A DNA stretch of 48,381 nt from an uncultured Eubacteriales bacterium (GTDB lineage Bacteria > Bacillota > Clostridia > Christensenellales > Borkfalkiaceae). The stretch is from assembly GCA_949747905.1 (NCBI GenBank), contig CATKEF010000056.1, positions 1 through 48,381 of the forward strand, given 5' to 3'. The position numbers and the translations under genes are program-made. Of this stretch, positions 1 through 8,957 are shown one piece after another. Numbering within the stretch: the first letter of the stretch is position 1; each line of letters begins with the position of its first letter. The notes beneath the pieces were generated by a model that worked only from the letters and a program-made list of their open reading frames with translations, was not told the origin of the DNA and ran no database searches.

Positions 1-105
1 TAAAAGCGCGTTGTTTTTATTTTTTTGCATTGTATTGTGAGATTCTTCACTGCGTTCGGAATGACTGTGATGGTGTCGGAATTATGCTTTTTGTCACCCT
101 TCGCT

Positions 106-151
106 GTCACCCTGAACGTAGTAAAGAGTCCCTCGCGTTGCTCGGGATGAC
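106..151. repeat. 46-bp REP-like palindromic dispersed repeat (copy A)
   Basis: GTCACCCTGAACGTAGTAAAGAGTCCCTCGCGTTGCTCGGGATGAC; same length and layout as copies at 12742 and 25200; ends are imperfect inverted repeats (GTCAYCC / GGATGAC). Confidence 0.8.
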
Positions 152-238
152 ACAATAGCCGATGATAATAAAGACGCTCGGGATGACAAAATCGCTGAGA
201 ATGACTGTGAACGGATGACGATTAGCGGATAAGATGCG

Positions 239-2164
239 TTATCTTCCTCTGAAACCGCCTCCGCCGTGTCCTCCACCGACGTGACCGCCGCCGAAGCCCC
301 CTCCGAATCCGCCGTGTCCGCCCGAGCCGGAGGACGAAGGACGGGAAACCATGGTTTTGGACATATTCGAAAAAGAACTTTTTATGATACTGTTCATCAT
401 ATGGAAATGAATTATGCCGTGAACTGCGGAATAAGTCGCCCACTGAGGAGGTTCGACGGTCAGAGATTGGAATTTCTCTTCCCAAATGTCGGAAACGCCG
501 AGGACCTGAGCGTAAGGCAGTACATGATAGTAGAACTGAGGGTCCTGTTCGAGCATTTTTTCAAGCACGTCTTTTTCGGACAGACGAATGAAATTTCTGA
601 ACCCGATTATGGAATTCAGCTTGCCCGTATAGTATTCGGTGCGGTTTACGAGTAGTACCGCCGCAACGGAAATTATACAGCTTACCGCGCACAATATTGC
701 TTTCGGCAGATAATCGATTATCCAGTTTGGCATCAGGAACGTGTATACCGCCGTGATTGCCACGCACAAAATTGCGATTCCCGAAAAGTAAAGCGCTTTT
801 TTCCTTTTGTTGAGTTTAAGCGAATTATACTTTAACGCCTCGGTAAGACCGTATGCGGCAAGTAACGGGATGGCAGTGATGAGAGGCGCTAAAACAAGAT
901 ATTTTAAGGAAATGGTAAACGCCGAGATGATAAGCGCGGCAAATCCCGGCAATATTCCTCCGAGAAACGCGAAAAGCAGCGATATGCCTAAACTTTTACC
1001 TGAATACAGCCCCTTGACCTTTGAATTCACGGCTGCGGTGACTTTGGATACGGTAATATAAAATCTGTTTTGCAAACTGCTTATTTTAACGATTTCTCCG
1101 TCCCTGAACAGCGCGTTGAACATCATTATCTGATAATCCGGTGTTTCCGAAGGCAGACTGATTATCGTTTTAATGAGCACGGGGTCGTCCTGGTCTTCAA
1201 AATTAATTTTAAGAAAGCCTTTGTCCGCCCAGTAAAAAATCAACGACGTTATGTCCTCGTTATTTACCGTATTGTCGATAAGTTTCCCCATCATCAGGGG
1301 GTCAATGCCGTCGGGCGCCTCGAAGTTTACAACGGGAGTAATCGTGCCTTTGTTGAAAACTGTGACTTTAAGCGTTATCAGTACGATAAGAAACGCTAAA
1401 CCCGCGATGACGAACCAGTAGGGCGTGAATTCCGAATACGTACTCAGCGCTCCGTCCTCGAAATCGAGAAGGAAAGTAACGCCTTCGTTGTATGCCAGCG
1501 GTTGGTTTTCCAGTTTCAGCACAAATCTGCCGTTTTCCGTTGCCGCGGTAAAAGGCGTTTCGGCGGTGCTGCCGAGTTTTCCTACATAGCATTTGCCTCC
1601 TACGTATCCTTGGGGTAATATGAGCTTGACGTTTGAATCGGCAATGTTGCAGTAACTCAGTCTGTCTACTCCTATAATGTTGAGATAAAGGCTGTTCTCG
1701 CCTTCCTGAGCTTTTGTAAGGCAGAAGTCGTACTCTACTACGTATGTATGCGTTTCACCCGTTTTTCTCGACGTACTTCCGATGTCGAAACACATATAGT
1801 TGTTGTAAGAATCGTCCTGTTCGGTGTAAACATAGTAGGGGATATTCTTCTCGGTGTTTCCTGACATTTCGTAAATTTTTACGTTTCTGACCTGTTCTCC
1901 GCCGTTTACGGGTAAATATTTTATAAACCCGGTACTCTCGGTGCCGGTATAATGCACGGTAAGAGTCTCCGTTACACGCATACTGCGGTTCGGTCTTACA
2001 TCGTAAACTGCTTCGTAATTTTCAAAGAAGTAGGAGTACTTTATCTCTTCCGATGTGACGGCTCCCGCTGAAATATGCCCGAAAGACGAAATTAAAGCCG
2101 GAATCAGCGCGGCGATAAAAAGAAATAAAGCAAAAACAATCGGCGTTTTTTTGATTTTTTTCAT
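239..2164 (-). CDS. DUF2207 family membrane protein with Gly/His-rich C-terminal tail
   Basis: Signal/TM N-terminus, extracellular beta-rich region, TM segments and C-terminal GGHGGFGGGFGGGHVGGGHGGGGFRGR; adjacent to LemA, a common pairing. Start placed at the second Met (2164) because the 2191 start lies inside a terminator-like hairpin. Confidence 0.85.
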   Translation of the reverse strand: MKKIKKTPIVFALFLFIAALIPALISSFGHISAGAVTSEEIKYSYFFENYEAVYDVRPNRSMRVTETLTVHYTGTESTGFIKYLPVNGGEQVRNVKIYEMSGNTEKNIPYYVYTEQDDSYNNYMCFDIGSTSRKTGETHTYVVEYDFCLTKAQEGENSLYLNIIGVDRLSYCNIADSNVKLILPQGYVGGKCYVGKLGSTAETPFTAATENGRFVLKLENQPLAYNEGVTFLLDFEDGALSTYSEFTPYWFVIAGLAFLIVLITLKVTVFNKGTITPVVNFEAPDGIDPLMMGKLIDNTVNNEDITSLIFYWADKGFLKINFEDQDDPVLIKTIISLPSETPDYQIMMFNALFRDGEIVKISSLQNRFYITVSKVTAAVNSKVKGLYSGKSLGISLLFAFLGGILPGFAALIISAFTISLKYLVLAPLITAIPLLAAYGLTEALKYNSLKLNKRKKALYFSGIAILCVAITAVYTFLMPNWIIDYLPKAILCAVSCIISVAAVLLVNRTEYYTGKLNSIIGFRNFIRLSEKDVLEKMLEQDPQFYYHVLPYAQVLGVSDIWEEKFQSLTVEPPQWATYSAVHGIIHFHMMNSIIKSSFSNMSKTMVSRPSSSGSGGHGGFGGGFGGGHVGGGHGGGGFRGR

Positions 2165-2173
2165 ATTTTCCCG

Positions 2174-2205
2174 AAAAAAACCGGAGAGCATTTGTCCCCG
2201 GTTTT
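2174..2205 (-). terminator. Intrinsic terminator/attenuator between lemA and the DUF2207 gene
   Basis: Minus strand AAAACCGGGGACAAATGCTCTCCGGTTTTTTTC: stem followed by T7. Confidence 0.65.
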
Positions 2206-2209
2206 AAAA

Positions 2210-2791
2210 TTAAAATGAAACTTTTATGTTTTCTCTCTCTTCAGGGGCGATTTCGAATAATTCGGATGCAGTGAATTTGAATAATCTTGCGACGATTAGG
2301 GAGGGGAAAGACAAAATCTTGGTGTTAAGTTCCCTTACGCAGGCGTTATAGTATTTTCTTGCATTGACGAGTTCGTTTTCTATTGTCCTGAGCTGCGCCT
2401 GTAAATCCATAAAGTTTGTGTTTGCTTTAAGTTCGGGATAGTTTTCCGTAACGCGTCTGAAGCTGTACAGTGCACGGGAGAGAGCTTTGTCCGCTTCAAC
2501 GATTTCCGCTCTCGTAGACGCTTTGCCCATTTGTGCGCGGGCTTCGGTGACTTGTCTGAAAGTTTCGCTTTCGTGCTTGGCGTATCCTTTGACCGTTTCC
2601 ACAAGGTTAGGGATAAGGTCGAAACGCTTTTTAAGGTATATATCGATTGTGGAGAATGCGTCTTCCACGTGCGCGCGCAATGATACGAATTTGTTGTAAG
2701 AAGCAATAAACCATATAATTATTGCCAGTACCAGTACCGCGGCGACGCATATACCTATTATTGCGCCGAGTTCGAGTGCAAGTAAGTTCAT
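2210..2791 (-). CDS. lemA: LemA family protein
   Basis: N-terminal TM then YNKFVSLRAHVEDAFSTIDIYLKKRFDLIPNLVETVKGYAKHE, the LemA signature. Confidence 0.93.
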   Translation of the reverse strand: MNLLALELGAIIGICVAAVLVLAIIIWFIASYNKFVSLRAHVEDAFSTIDIYLKKRFDLIPNLVETVKGYAKHESETFRQVTEARAQMGKASTRAEIVEADKALSRALYSFRRVTENYPELKANTNFMDLQAQLRTIENELVNARKYYNACVRELNTKILSFPSLIVARLFKFTASELFEIAPEERENIKVSF

Positions 2792-2804
2792 TTTTTGTTA
2801 CTCC

Positions 2805-3299
2805 TTAATTCCATTTTTTAATTTCCGCGACCGCGCTCTTTAAGAACGCTTCCGCGGTTGAATCTTTTCTTATGGCAGTCAAAGCCTCGTCAAAGGTAAA
2901 CCATTTTACTTCTTCTATTTCCTTTTCGTCTATAACGGGTTCTCCGTCTTCGGCGATGGATATGAAATTGAGCATAAGTACGTTTTTAGGCTCGTGATAG
3001 CGCGAACTCATATACTTGTATTTGACGGTATTGAGTTTGGTTTCTTCTTTGAACTCCCTTGTAACGGTTTTTTCGGCGGTTTCGCCCTTTTTAACGTAAC
3101 CCGCAAAAAGAATAAAGTCGTCCTGACCTTTATGTTTTGCAAGCAGTATCATATCTTTTTTTCTGTTGGTTACAACAAGACTTACCGCCGTGGCAAACTG
3201 CGCAAAGCGGAAAGCTCCGCAACTTTTGCAATACGGAACAAGACCTTCGCCGCTTGCGAACATAAGAGTTAATTTTTCACCGCATTCTGTACAAAACAT
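2805..3299 (-). CDS. NUDIX hydrolase with N-terminal zinc ribbon
   Basis: CxxC...CxxC (MFCTECGEKL...YCKSCGAFRF) and Nudix box GYVKKGETAEKTVTREFKEETKLN. Confidence 0.9.
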   Translation of the reverse strand: MFCTECGEKLTLMFASGEGLVPYCKSCGAFRFAQFATAVSLVVTNRKKDMILLAKHKGQDDFILFAGYVKKGETAEKTVTREFKEETKLNTVKYKYMSSRYHEPKNVLMLNFISIAEDGEPVIDEKEIEEVKWFTFDEALTAIRKDSTAEAFLKSAVAEIKKWN

Positions 3300-3422
3300 T
3301 TTTAATCCTCCTTATATATTGAGTATAACATCCTTAAATGTCACGAATATTGTCAACTCTTTATTATTATATAATATTTATAACCAAATTTCAATAGTGT
3401 TTACGCGAATTTTGCAAACATA

Positions 3423-3451
3423 TTGACTTTTTTTTGAAATTAAGCTATAAT
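3423..3451 (+). promoter_or_regulatory. Sigma-A type promoter of the UDPGP gene
   Basis: TTGACT-17 nt-TATAAT. Confidence 0.8.
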
Positions 3452-3506
3452 CTACACACCGAATTCATTTAAAATACACACGATAAGGATATAAATAAGG
3501 TATATT

Positions 3507-4724
3507 ATGACTTACGAAGAAATATATAAATTACTTGAAAAGCACGGGCAGACTCAGCTTTTGAAGTATTACGGGGAACTTACCGAAGAAGAAAAGCGCG
3601 TTCTCTTTTCCGATATCGAAAAAACCGATTTTTCAATCGTCGGAAATATAAAGAACAAAGGCGTTAAAAAACTCGGAAGACTTGCGCCCGTCGGCGCCGT
3701 AACCAAAGAAGAAATAAAAAGAAGAAAACGGCTTTTCGAGGAAGTGGGACTCGGCGTATTGAGGGAAGGAAAAGTCGGCGCGGTGTTGCTTGCCGGCGGT
3801 CAGGGTACCCGTCTGGGATATTCGGGACCTAAGGGAACTTTCGATATGGGGCTTACTCGCAGCTTGTCGATATTCGGACTTCAATTTGAAAACATAAAGT
3901 CCGTTGCGGCTAAGGCGGGCAGGCATTTCCCGATATTCGTTATGACGAGTACCGTAAATAACGACGAAACGGTGAAATTCTTCGAAGAAAATAATTTTTT
4001 CGGCTATCCCGATGACAGAGTGTTCTTCTATATACAGGACCTTTCGCCTGTTTGCGGGTATGACGGTAAGATTTTTCTTTCCGAAAAAAACCGCGTTGCG
4101 CTTGCGCCTAACGGAAACGGCGGTTGGTATTCCTCGCTTATCGGCAGCGGGCTGGGTAAAGTTATCGACGAGGAAAATATAGAGTGGTTGAACATATACA
4201 GCGTTGATAACGTTTTGCAGAAAATTTGCGACCCCGTGTTCATAGGCGCGACGGTCATGAAAAACTGCCGCTGCGGTGCTAAAGTCGTGAAAAAAGTCTC
4301 CGCGGAAGAAAAAGTGGGCGTGCTGTGCACTGAGGACGGCAAACCGACCGTTGTGGAATACTACGAGATGCCGGACGAATTCAAATCCATGGAAAAAGAC
4401 GGTGAACTTGTTTTCGGTTACGGAGTAATACTCAATTACCTTTTCGGAGTGCGTGAATTGAACAACACGCTCGGCGGAAAACTTCCCTATCATCTTGCGG
4501 AAAAAGCCGTTCCGCATATCGAAAACGGCGTAAAAGTCGCCGCGAAAGAACCTTGCGGGTATAAATTCGAGACGCTTGTCGTCGATATGATAAAACTTAC
4601 GGGCAGTTGTCTTGCCTATGAAGTCGAAAGGGAAAAAGAATTCGCGCCGGTTAAAAACGCAACGGGCGCGGACAGCGTGGATACGGCGCGCGAACTTCTT
4701 ATAAAAAACGGAGTGACTCTTTAA
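3507..4724 (+). CDS. UDPGP (type 1) family uridylyltransferase, resembling UDP-GlcNAc/UDP-sugar pyrophosphorylase
   Basis: VLLAGGQGTRLGYSGPKGTFDMGL nucleotide-binding motif; 405 aa. Confidence 0.85.
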   Translation: MTYEEIYKLLEKHGQTQLLKYYGELTEEEKRVLFSDIEKTDFSIVGNIKNKGVKKLGRLAPVGAVTKEEIKRRKRLFEEVGLGVLREGKVGAVLLAGGQGTRLGYSGPKGTFDMGLTRSLSIFGLQFENIKSVAAKAGRHFPIFVMTSTVNNDETVKFFEENNFFGYPDDRVFFYIQDLSPVCGYDGKIFLSEKNRVALAPNGNGGWYSSLIGSGLGKVIDEENIEWLNIYSVDNVLQKICDPVFIGATVMKNCRCGAKVVKKVSAEEKVGVLCTEDGKPTVVEYYEMPDEFKSMEKDGELVFGYGVILNYLFGVRELNNTLGGKLPYHLAEKAVPHIENGVKVAAKEPCGYKFETLVVDMIKLTGSCLAYEVEREKEFAPVKNATGADSVDTARELLIKNGVTL

Positions 4725-4749
4725 ATTATTTCAGTTTGAGGAAAAATTT

Positions 4750-6183
4750 ATGAAAAAATTTTTTATTGCGGCATTATCCGCCGTTATAGGGCTTACGGTT
4801 ATTTTCTGCGGTTGCGCCGAAAGGGGCGCGGACGGAATGAATGGTAAAGACGGCAAAGACGTGTCTATAATGGAAGTTTATCAGACTTTTAAAGCGCAGG
4901 AAGGTAACGAAAATATTACTTTCGAAGAATTTTTAAAAGAATATCTCAGTTACGACAGCAGCGCCATAGAAGAAGCGGCGTCTTTGCAGGCTTCAATCAA
5001 CCGTTCGCTTCTTTCGGGCGTTTCCGTTCTTTCGCGGTTTACTTATAACGACGTCCCCTGCTATGTGGACGGCGGGGTGTTCGGTTTCGGCGGTTCTACG
5101 TCCGTCGGATATATCGATTATCACCAGTTCGGTCTGGGCGCGGGCGTTATAGTGGATTTGGACAAAGAAAAAGGTGACGCTTACATCGTTACCAATTGTC
5201 ACGTTGTTTACGACGACGCTTCCAAAGAAATATATTCCAAGGAAATCAGCCTTTTTCTTTACGGACAGGATACCGAGGACGTGAATTACGAAATTGCGGC
5301 AAATATAATTCGCTATAATGGCAAGGACGTCTATTACCATGATACGGACGGCGATTATTATCTTACGGACCAACAGCTTGTAAACGCCGAGAAGTTCGCC
5401 GTTCCCGCAACGGTAGTCGGGGCGTCGCTTACTTACGATATCGCTCTTTTAAAAGTACAGGGCAGCGACGTGTTGAAAAACAGTTCGGCTGTCGCGGCGG
5501 AATTTTCCGAAAGCGACGACGTGCACGTCGGGCAGTCGGCATATGCCGTCGGAAATCCCAGAGGATACGGTATGGCAGTCACGCAGGGAATTATAAGCAA
5601 AGACAGTGAAATCATACCCATAAATATGTCGTCGGTTGATGAAGAGAGTTACAATTTATACCGCGTTATAAGAACGGACGCGGCGATTAACGGCGGTAAT
5701 TCGGGCGGCGGATTTTACAATGCGGAAGGTAAACTTATCGGTATAATAAATTCGAAGAGCGTAAGCGAAGATATCGACAATATGAGTTATGCTCTTCCCG
5801 CAAGCAACGTGAAAAGGTTGTGGAAACTTATGCGCGACGCGTACGAGGGAGGGTCGAATAAGTCGGGCGTAAGCCGCGCGTTCCTCAGCGCTGAATACGA
5901 GATTGCCTATACCAGAGCGTATTTGAACGGAAACGTTGCGGAGATAGAGGAAAACGTTGTAGTGACGAAAAACGGCGGAAATCTTGAGAGCGGCGACAGT
6001 ATAAGACATATCAAAATTACAAACGGCGCCGAAGTAATCGAGGACAGGGACGTAACCAGAATGTATCATCTGGAGGACGCGCTTTTGTCGGCGAGAAGGG
6101 GATATACGGTCGTCGTGACCGTTTCTCGCGGCGGAACTACATGGGAAATTAACGCCGGCTACGGCTTTGTCGGGGTTTCCTGA
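4750..6183 (+). CDS. Lipoprotein trypsin-like (HtrA/DegP-like) serine protease
   Basis: Lipobox-like LTVIFCGC; TNCHVV (His), DIALLKV (Asp), RTDAAINGGNSGGGFYNAEGKLIGI (Ser) catalytic motifs. Confidence 0.88.
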   Translation: MKKFFIAALSAVIGLTVIFCGCAERGADGMNGKDGKDVSIMEVYQTFKAQEGNENITFEEFLKEYLSYDSSAIEEAASLQASINRSLLSGVSVLSRFTYNDVPCYVDGGVFGFGGSTSVGYIDYHQFGLGAGVIVDLDKEKGDAYIVTNCHVVYDDASKEIYSKEISLFLYGQDTEDVNYEIAANIIRYNGKDVYYHDTDGDYYLTDQQLVNAEKFAVPATVVGASLTYDIALLKVQGSDVLKNSSAVAAEFSESDDVHVGQSAYAVGNPRGYGMAVTQGIISKDSEIIPINMSSVDEESYNLYRVIRTDAAINGGNSGGGFYNAEGKLIGIINSKSVSEDIDNMSYALPASNVKRLWKLMRDAYEGGSNKSGVSRAFLSAEYEIAYTRAYLNGNVAEIEENVVVTKNGGNLESGDSIRHIKITNGAEVIEDRDVTRMYHLEDALLSARRGYTVVVTVSRGGTTWEINAGYGFVGVS

Positions 6184-6211
6184 TTTAAATCACGGTATAA
6201 TAATAAAAATT

Positions 6212-6238
6212 GCACCCGCCCGTATTACGGGCGGGTGC
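6212..6238. terminator. Bidirectional intrinsic terminator between convergent protease and metA
   Basis: GCACCCGCCCGTATTACGGGCGGGTGC followed by TTTT; A-rich upstream side serves the minus strand. Confidence 0.9.
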
Positions 6239-6241
6239 TTT

Positions 6242-7165
6242 TCAGTTTTCTATATCGTCTATGTTATAAGGAGTGACCTGGTAAACGTAATAATTGAGCC
6301 AGTTTATGTAGAAAAGGTTTGCAGTGGAGCTCCAATTCATTTTTATTTCCGACATTTCTTTGTCGGTAAAATAATTGGCGGGCGGCCGCACGTTCGGGTT
6401 GGATTGTCTGTCGCGTTCGTATTCGTTTTTCAGCGTCTCTCTGTCGTATTCCATATGTCCGGTAACGAATACGCGGCGGTTGTCCGTACTCTTAATTATA
6501 GACGCCCCGGCTTTTTTGGAATAAGCGAGAATTTTAAGCTCCTTTATATCCAGAACGTCTTTGGCGTAGATTACCGTATGGCGCGAGTGCGGCATGTGGA
6601 ATTCGTCTGAAATTCCTCTCATGAGCGGTTCGGCGATGCCGTCGAGTATGCGGCGGTGCGCAAAAATACCGAAGCACTTCTCTTTGAGTGGGTGTTTTTT
6701 TATTCCGTAGAAGTAATGAAGCGCAGCCTGCGCTCCCCAACATATGAACAGTGTGGAGGTAACGTTGCTTTTAGTCCACAAAAAAATCTCTTCCAGGTCT
6801 TTCCAGTAAGCCACTCTCTCGAACGGCATGTTCTCCACAGGCGCGCCCGTTATTATCATTCCGTCGAATTTGCGGTGTTTGACCTCGTCGAAAACCTTAT
6901 AAAATTTTTCAAGGTGGTTGCTGTCCGTATGCGTCGGTTTGTAACTCGAAGTCCGGATAAGAGTTATATTGACTTGTAAAGGAGAGTTGGAAAGCAGCCG
7001 CATAAACTGTGTTTCCGTTGTCTCTTTGGTGGGCATAAGGTTTAATATAGCTATTTCAATGGGGCGTATCTGCTGCGAAAAAGCTCTTTCGCTGTCCATA
7101 ACGAAAATTTTTTCTTCGGTTAGTATCCCGTATGCCGGCAGGCTTTTATCGATTACTATCGGCAT
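6242..7165 (-). CDS. metA: Homoserine O-acyltransferase (predicted acetyltransferase)
   Basis: MPIVIDKSLPAYGILTEEKIFVM...RPIEIAILNLMPTKETTETQFMRLLSNSPLQ; GAPVE motif; ICWGAQAALHYFYGI. Confidence 0.95.
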   Translation of the reverse strand: MPIVIDKSLPAYGILTEEKIFVMDSERAFSQQIRPIEIAILNLMPTKETTETQFMRLLSNSPLQVNITLIRTSSYKPTHTDSNHLEKFYKVFDEVKHRKFDGMIITGAPVENMPFERVAYWKDLEEIFLWTKSNVTSTLFICWGAQAALHYFYGIKKHPLKEKCFGIFAHRRILDGIAEPLMRGISDEFHMPHSRHTVIYAKDVLDIKELKILAYSKKAGASIIKSTDNRRVFVTGHMEYDRETLKNEYERDRQSNPNVRPPANYFTDKEMSEIKMNWSSTANLFYINWLNYYVYQVTPYNIDDIEN

Positions 7166-8437
7166 TTAAATTTTCTCCAAAGCCTGTTTCAGGTCCGCGA
7201 TTATATCGTCTGAGTTTTCGATTCCCACGGAAAGTCTTATAAGATTATGCGGAACACCCGCTTTTATAAGGTCCTGTTCCGATAGCTGCCGATGTGTTGT
7301 GGAGGCTGGATGCAGAATACAGCTTCTCACGTCGGCAACGTGTGTTTCCTGTGTAATCAATTTCAGCGCTTCCATGAATTTAGCGCACTTTTCCGTTCCG
7401 CCTTTCAAGCCGAAACTGAGCATGCCGCCCTGACCTTCGGGAAGATACTTTTCCGCCAGCGAATGATATTTATTGTCTTTCAGCGAAGGGTGTTTGACCC
7501 AATCGATTTTGGGATGATTTTTTAAATATGCCGCAATTTTTTCGGCGTTTTTGCTATGGCGTTCCATTCTGAGCGCCAGCGTGTCGCTGCCTATATATGA
7601 AATAAACCCGTTTTGAGGGCTCATGACAGCGCCCAAATCCCTTATAAGTTGCGCGCGGCATTTTGTCCCGAACGCCGCTTCGAGGGTCGCGTATACAAGA
7701 CCGTGATAGCTTTCGTCGGGTTCGTTGAAAGACGAGTACCGCGCGTTGTCTTTGAATCCGAAGTTCCCGCAGTCCACTATTACGCCTCCGAGCGCCGCCG
7801 CGTGTCCGTCGAGATACTTGGAGGAGGAGTGTATAATTAAGTTCGCACCCCATTCTTTCGGGCGGCATAATACGGGGGTCGCCAAAGTGTTGTCCACGGC
7901 AAAGAGTACGCCGTGTTTTTTCGATATCGCCGCTATTTTTTCAAAATCGAGCACTACGATGGAGGGGTTTGCTATCGTCTCGGCGAAAATCATTTTCGTT
8001 CTGCCGTCAACGAGCTTCTCTATTTCTTCCGCGGGCGCGTCGGGGTCGAAAAATCTGCATTCTATGCCGAGCTTGGGCAGCGTTGTCGAAAACAGGTTGT
8101 AAGTGCCTCCGTAAACGGCTGAGGAAGAAAGGATATTGTCGCCCGCCCCGGCAACCGTGAAGACGGCAAGCGAAGTTGCGGACATCCCGGACGCGCAACC
8201 GATTGCGCATAGTCCGCCTTCGAGTGCGGCAACTTTACCTTCGAAAGCCGCGACGGTGGGATTGGAGAGACGGGAATAGAAGTAGCCGTCGCTTTTCAAA
8301 TCGAAAAGGTCCGCCATGGCTTTGGTTTCGGGATAAAAAAATGTTGTGGATTGCGCGACGGGCGGAATTCTCGCTTCCCCCTGTTTCGGAGCATAGCCTG
8401 CCTGAACGCATAAAGTTTCTATTTTGTAATCTGACAT
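7166..8437 (-). CDS. metY: O-acetylhomoserine sulfhydrylase / Cys-Met metabolism PLP enzyme
   Basis: ETLCVQAGYAPKQGEARIPPVAQSTTFFY; PLP Lys in HSSSKYLDGH; 423 aa. Confidence 0.92.
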   Translation of the reverse strand: MSDYKIETLCVQAGYAPKQGEARIPPVAQSTTFFYPETKAMADLFDLKSDGYFYSRLSNPTVAAFEGKVAALEGGLCAIGCASGMSATSLAVFTVAGAGDNILSSSAVYGGTYNLFSTTLPKLGIECRFFDPDAPAEEIEKLVDGRTKMIFAETIANPSIVVLDFEKIAAISKKHGVLFAVDNTLATPVLCRPKEWGANLIIHSSSKYLDGHAAALGGVIVDCGNFGFKDNARYSSFNEPDESYHGLVYATLEAAFGTKCRAQLIRDLGAVMSPQNGFISYIGSDTLALRMERHSKNAEKIAAYLKNHPKIDWVKHPSLKDNKYHSLAEKYLPEGQGGMLSFGLKGGTEKCAKFMEALKLITQETHVADVRSCILHPASTTHRQLSEQDLIKAGVPHNLIRLSVGIENSDDIIADLKQALEKI

Positions 8438-8460
8438 AATTTACCTTGCAATGAGATGAT

Positions 8461-8910
8461 TTATCTGTAATTTTTTATTTCTCTGTCCAGCGCGCGCTTC
8501 TGGTCGCGTTCTGCGATTGTACGTTTTTTATCGAAATTCTGTTTACCGCGACAAAGAGCGATTTCGACTTTTACGAGACTTCTCGAAAAATAGAGTGACA
8601 GCGGAATTAAGGTAAAGCCTTTTTCGTTTATTTTTCCCGCAAGTTTGTCCGTTTCCCGTTTGTGCATAAGGAGTTTTCTGTCGCGCTTGCTGTCCTTTGT
8701 GGAAAATGCTCCCGCTTTGTCGTAAACGGGAATATGCATATTTTTGAGGGTAAGTTCTCCGTTTCTGAGAAAACAGAAACTGTCTTTAAGGTTGCAGTTT
8801 CCCGCCCTTAAAGATTTGACTTCAGCGCCTTCGAGGACTATTCCCGCTTCGAATTTCTCTATTATGAAATATTCGTATAAAGCGTATCGGTTGTATGCAA
8901 TCTGTTTCAT
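8461..8910 (-). CDS. smpB: SsrA-binding protein SmpB
   Basis: AYNRYALYEYFIIEKFEAGIVLEGAEVKSLRAGNCNLKDSFC; 149 aa. Confidence 0.97.
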   Translation of the reverse strand: MKQIAYNRYALYEYFIIEKFEAGIVLEGAEVKSLRAGNCNLKDSFCFLRNGELTLKNMHIPVYDKAGAFSTKDSKRDRKLLMHKRETDKLAGKINEKGFTLIPLSLYFSRSLVKVEIALCRGKQNFDKKRTIAERDQKRALDREIKNYR

Positions 8911-8957
8911 AATCGCTCCTTAAAATAGGTGAATATGTGCAAAAGGTTCGGTTTGAT

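Noticed and set aside
3633-4517. 294-aa minus-strand ORF antisense to the UDPGP gene
   Set aside because: Shadow ORF; Phe/Arg/His-rich composition typical of antisense frames in this genome.
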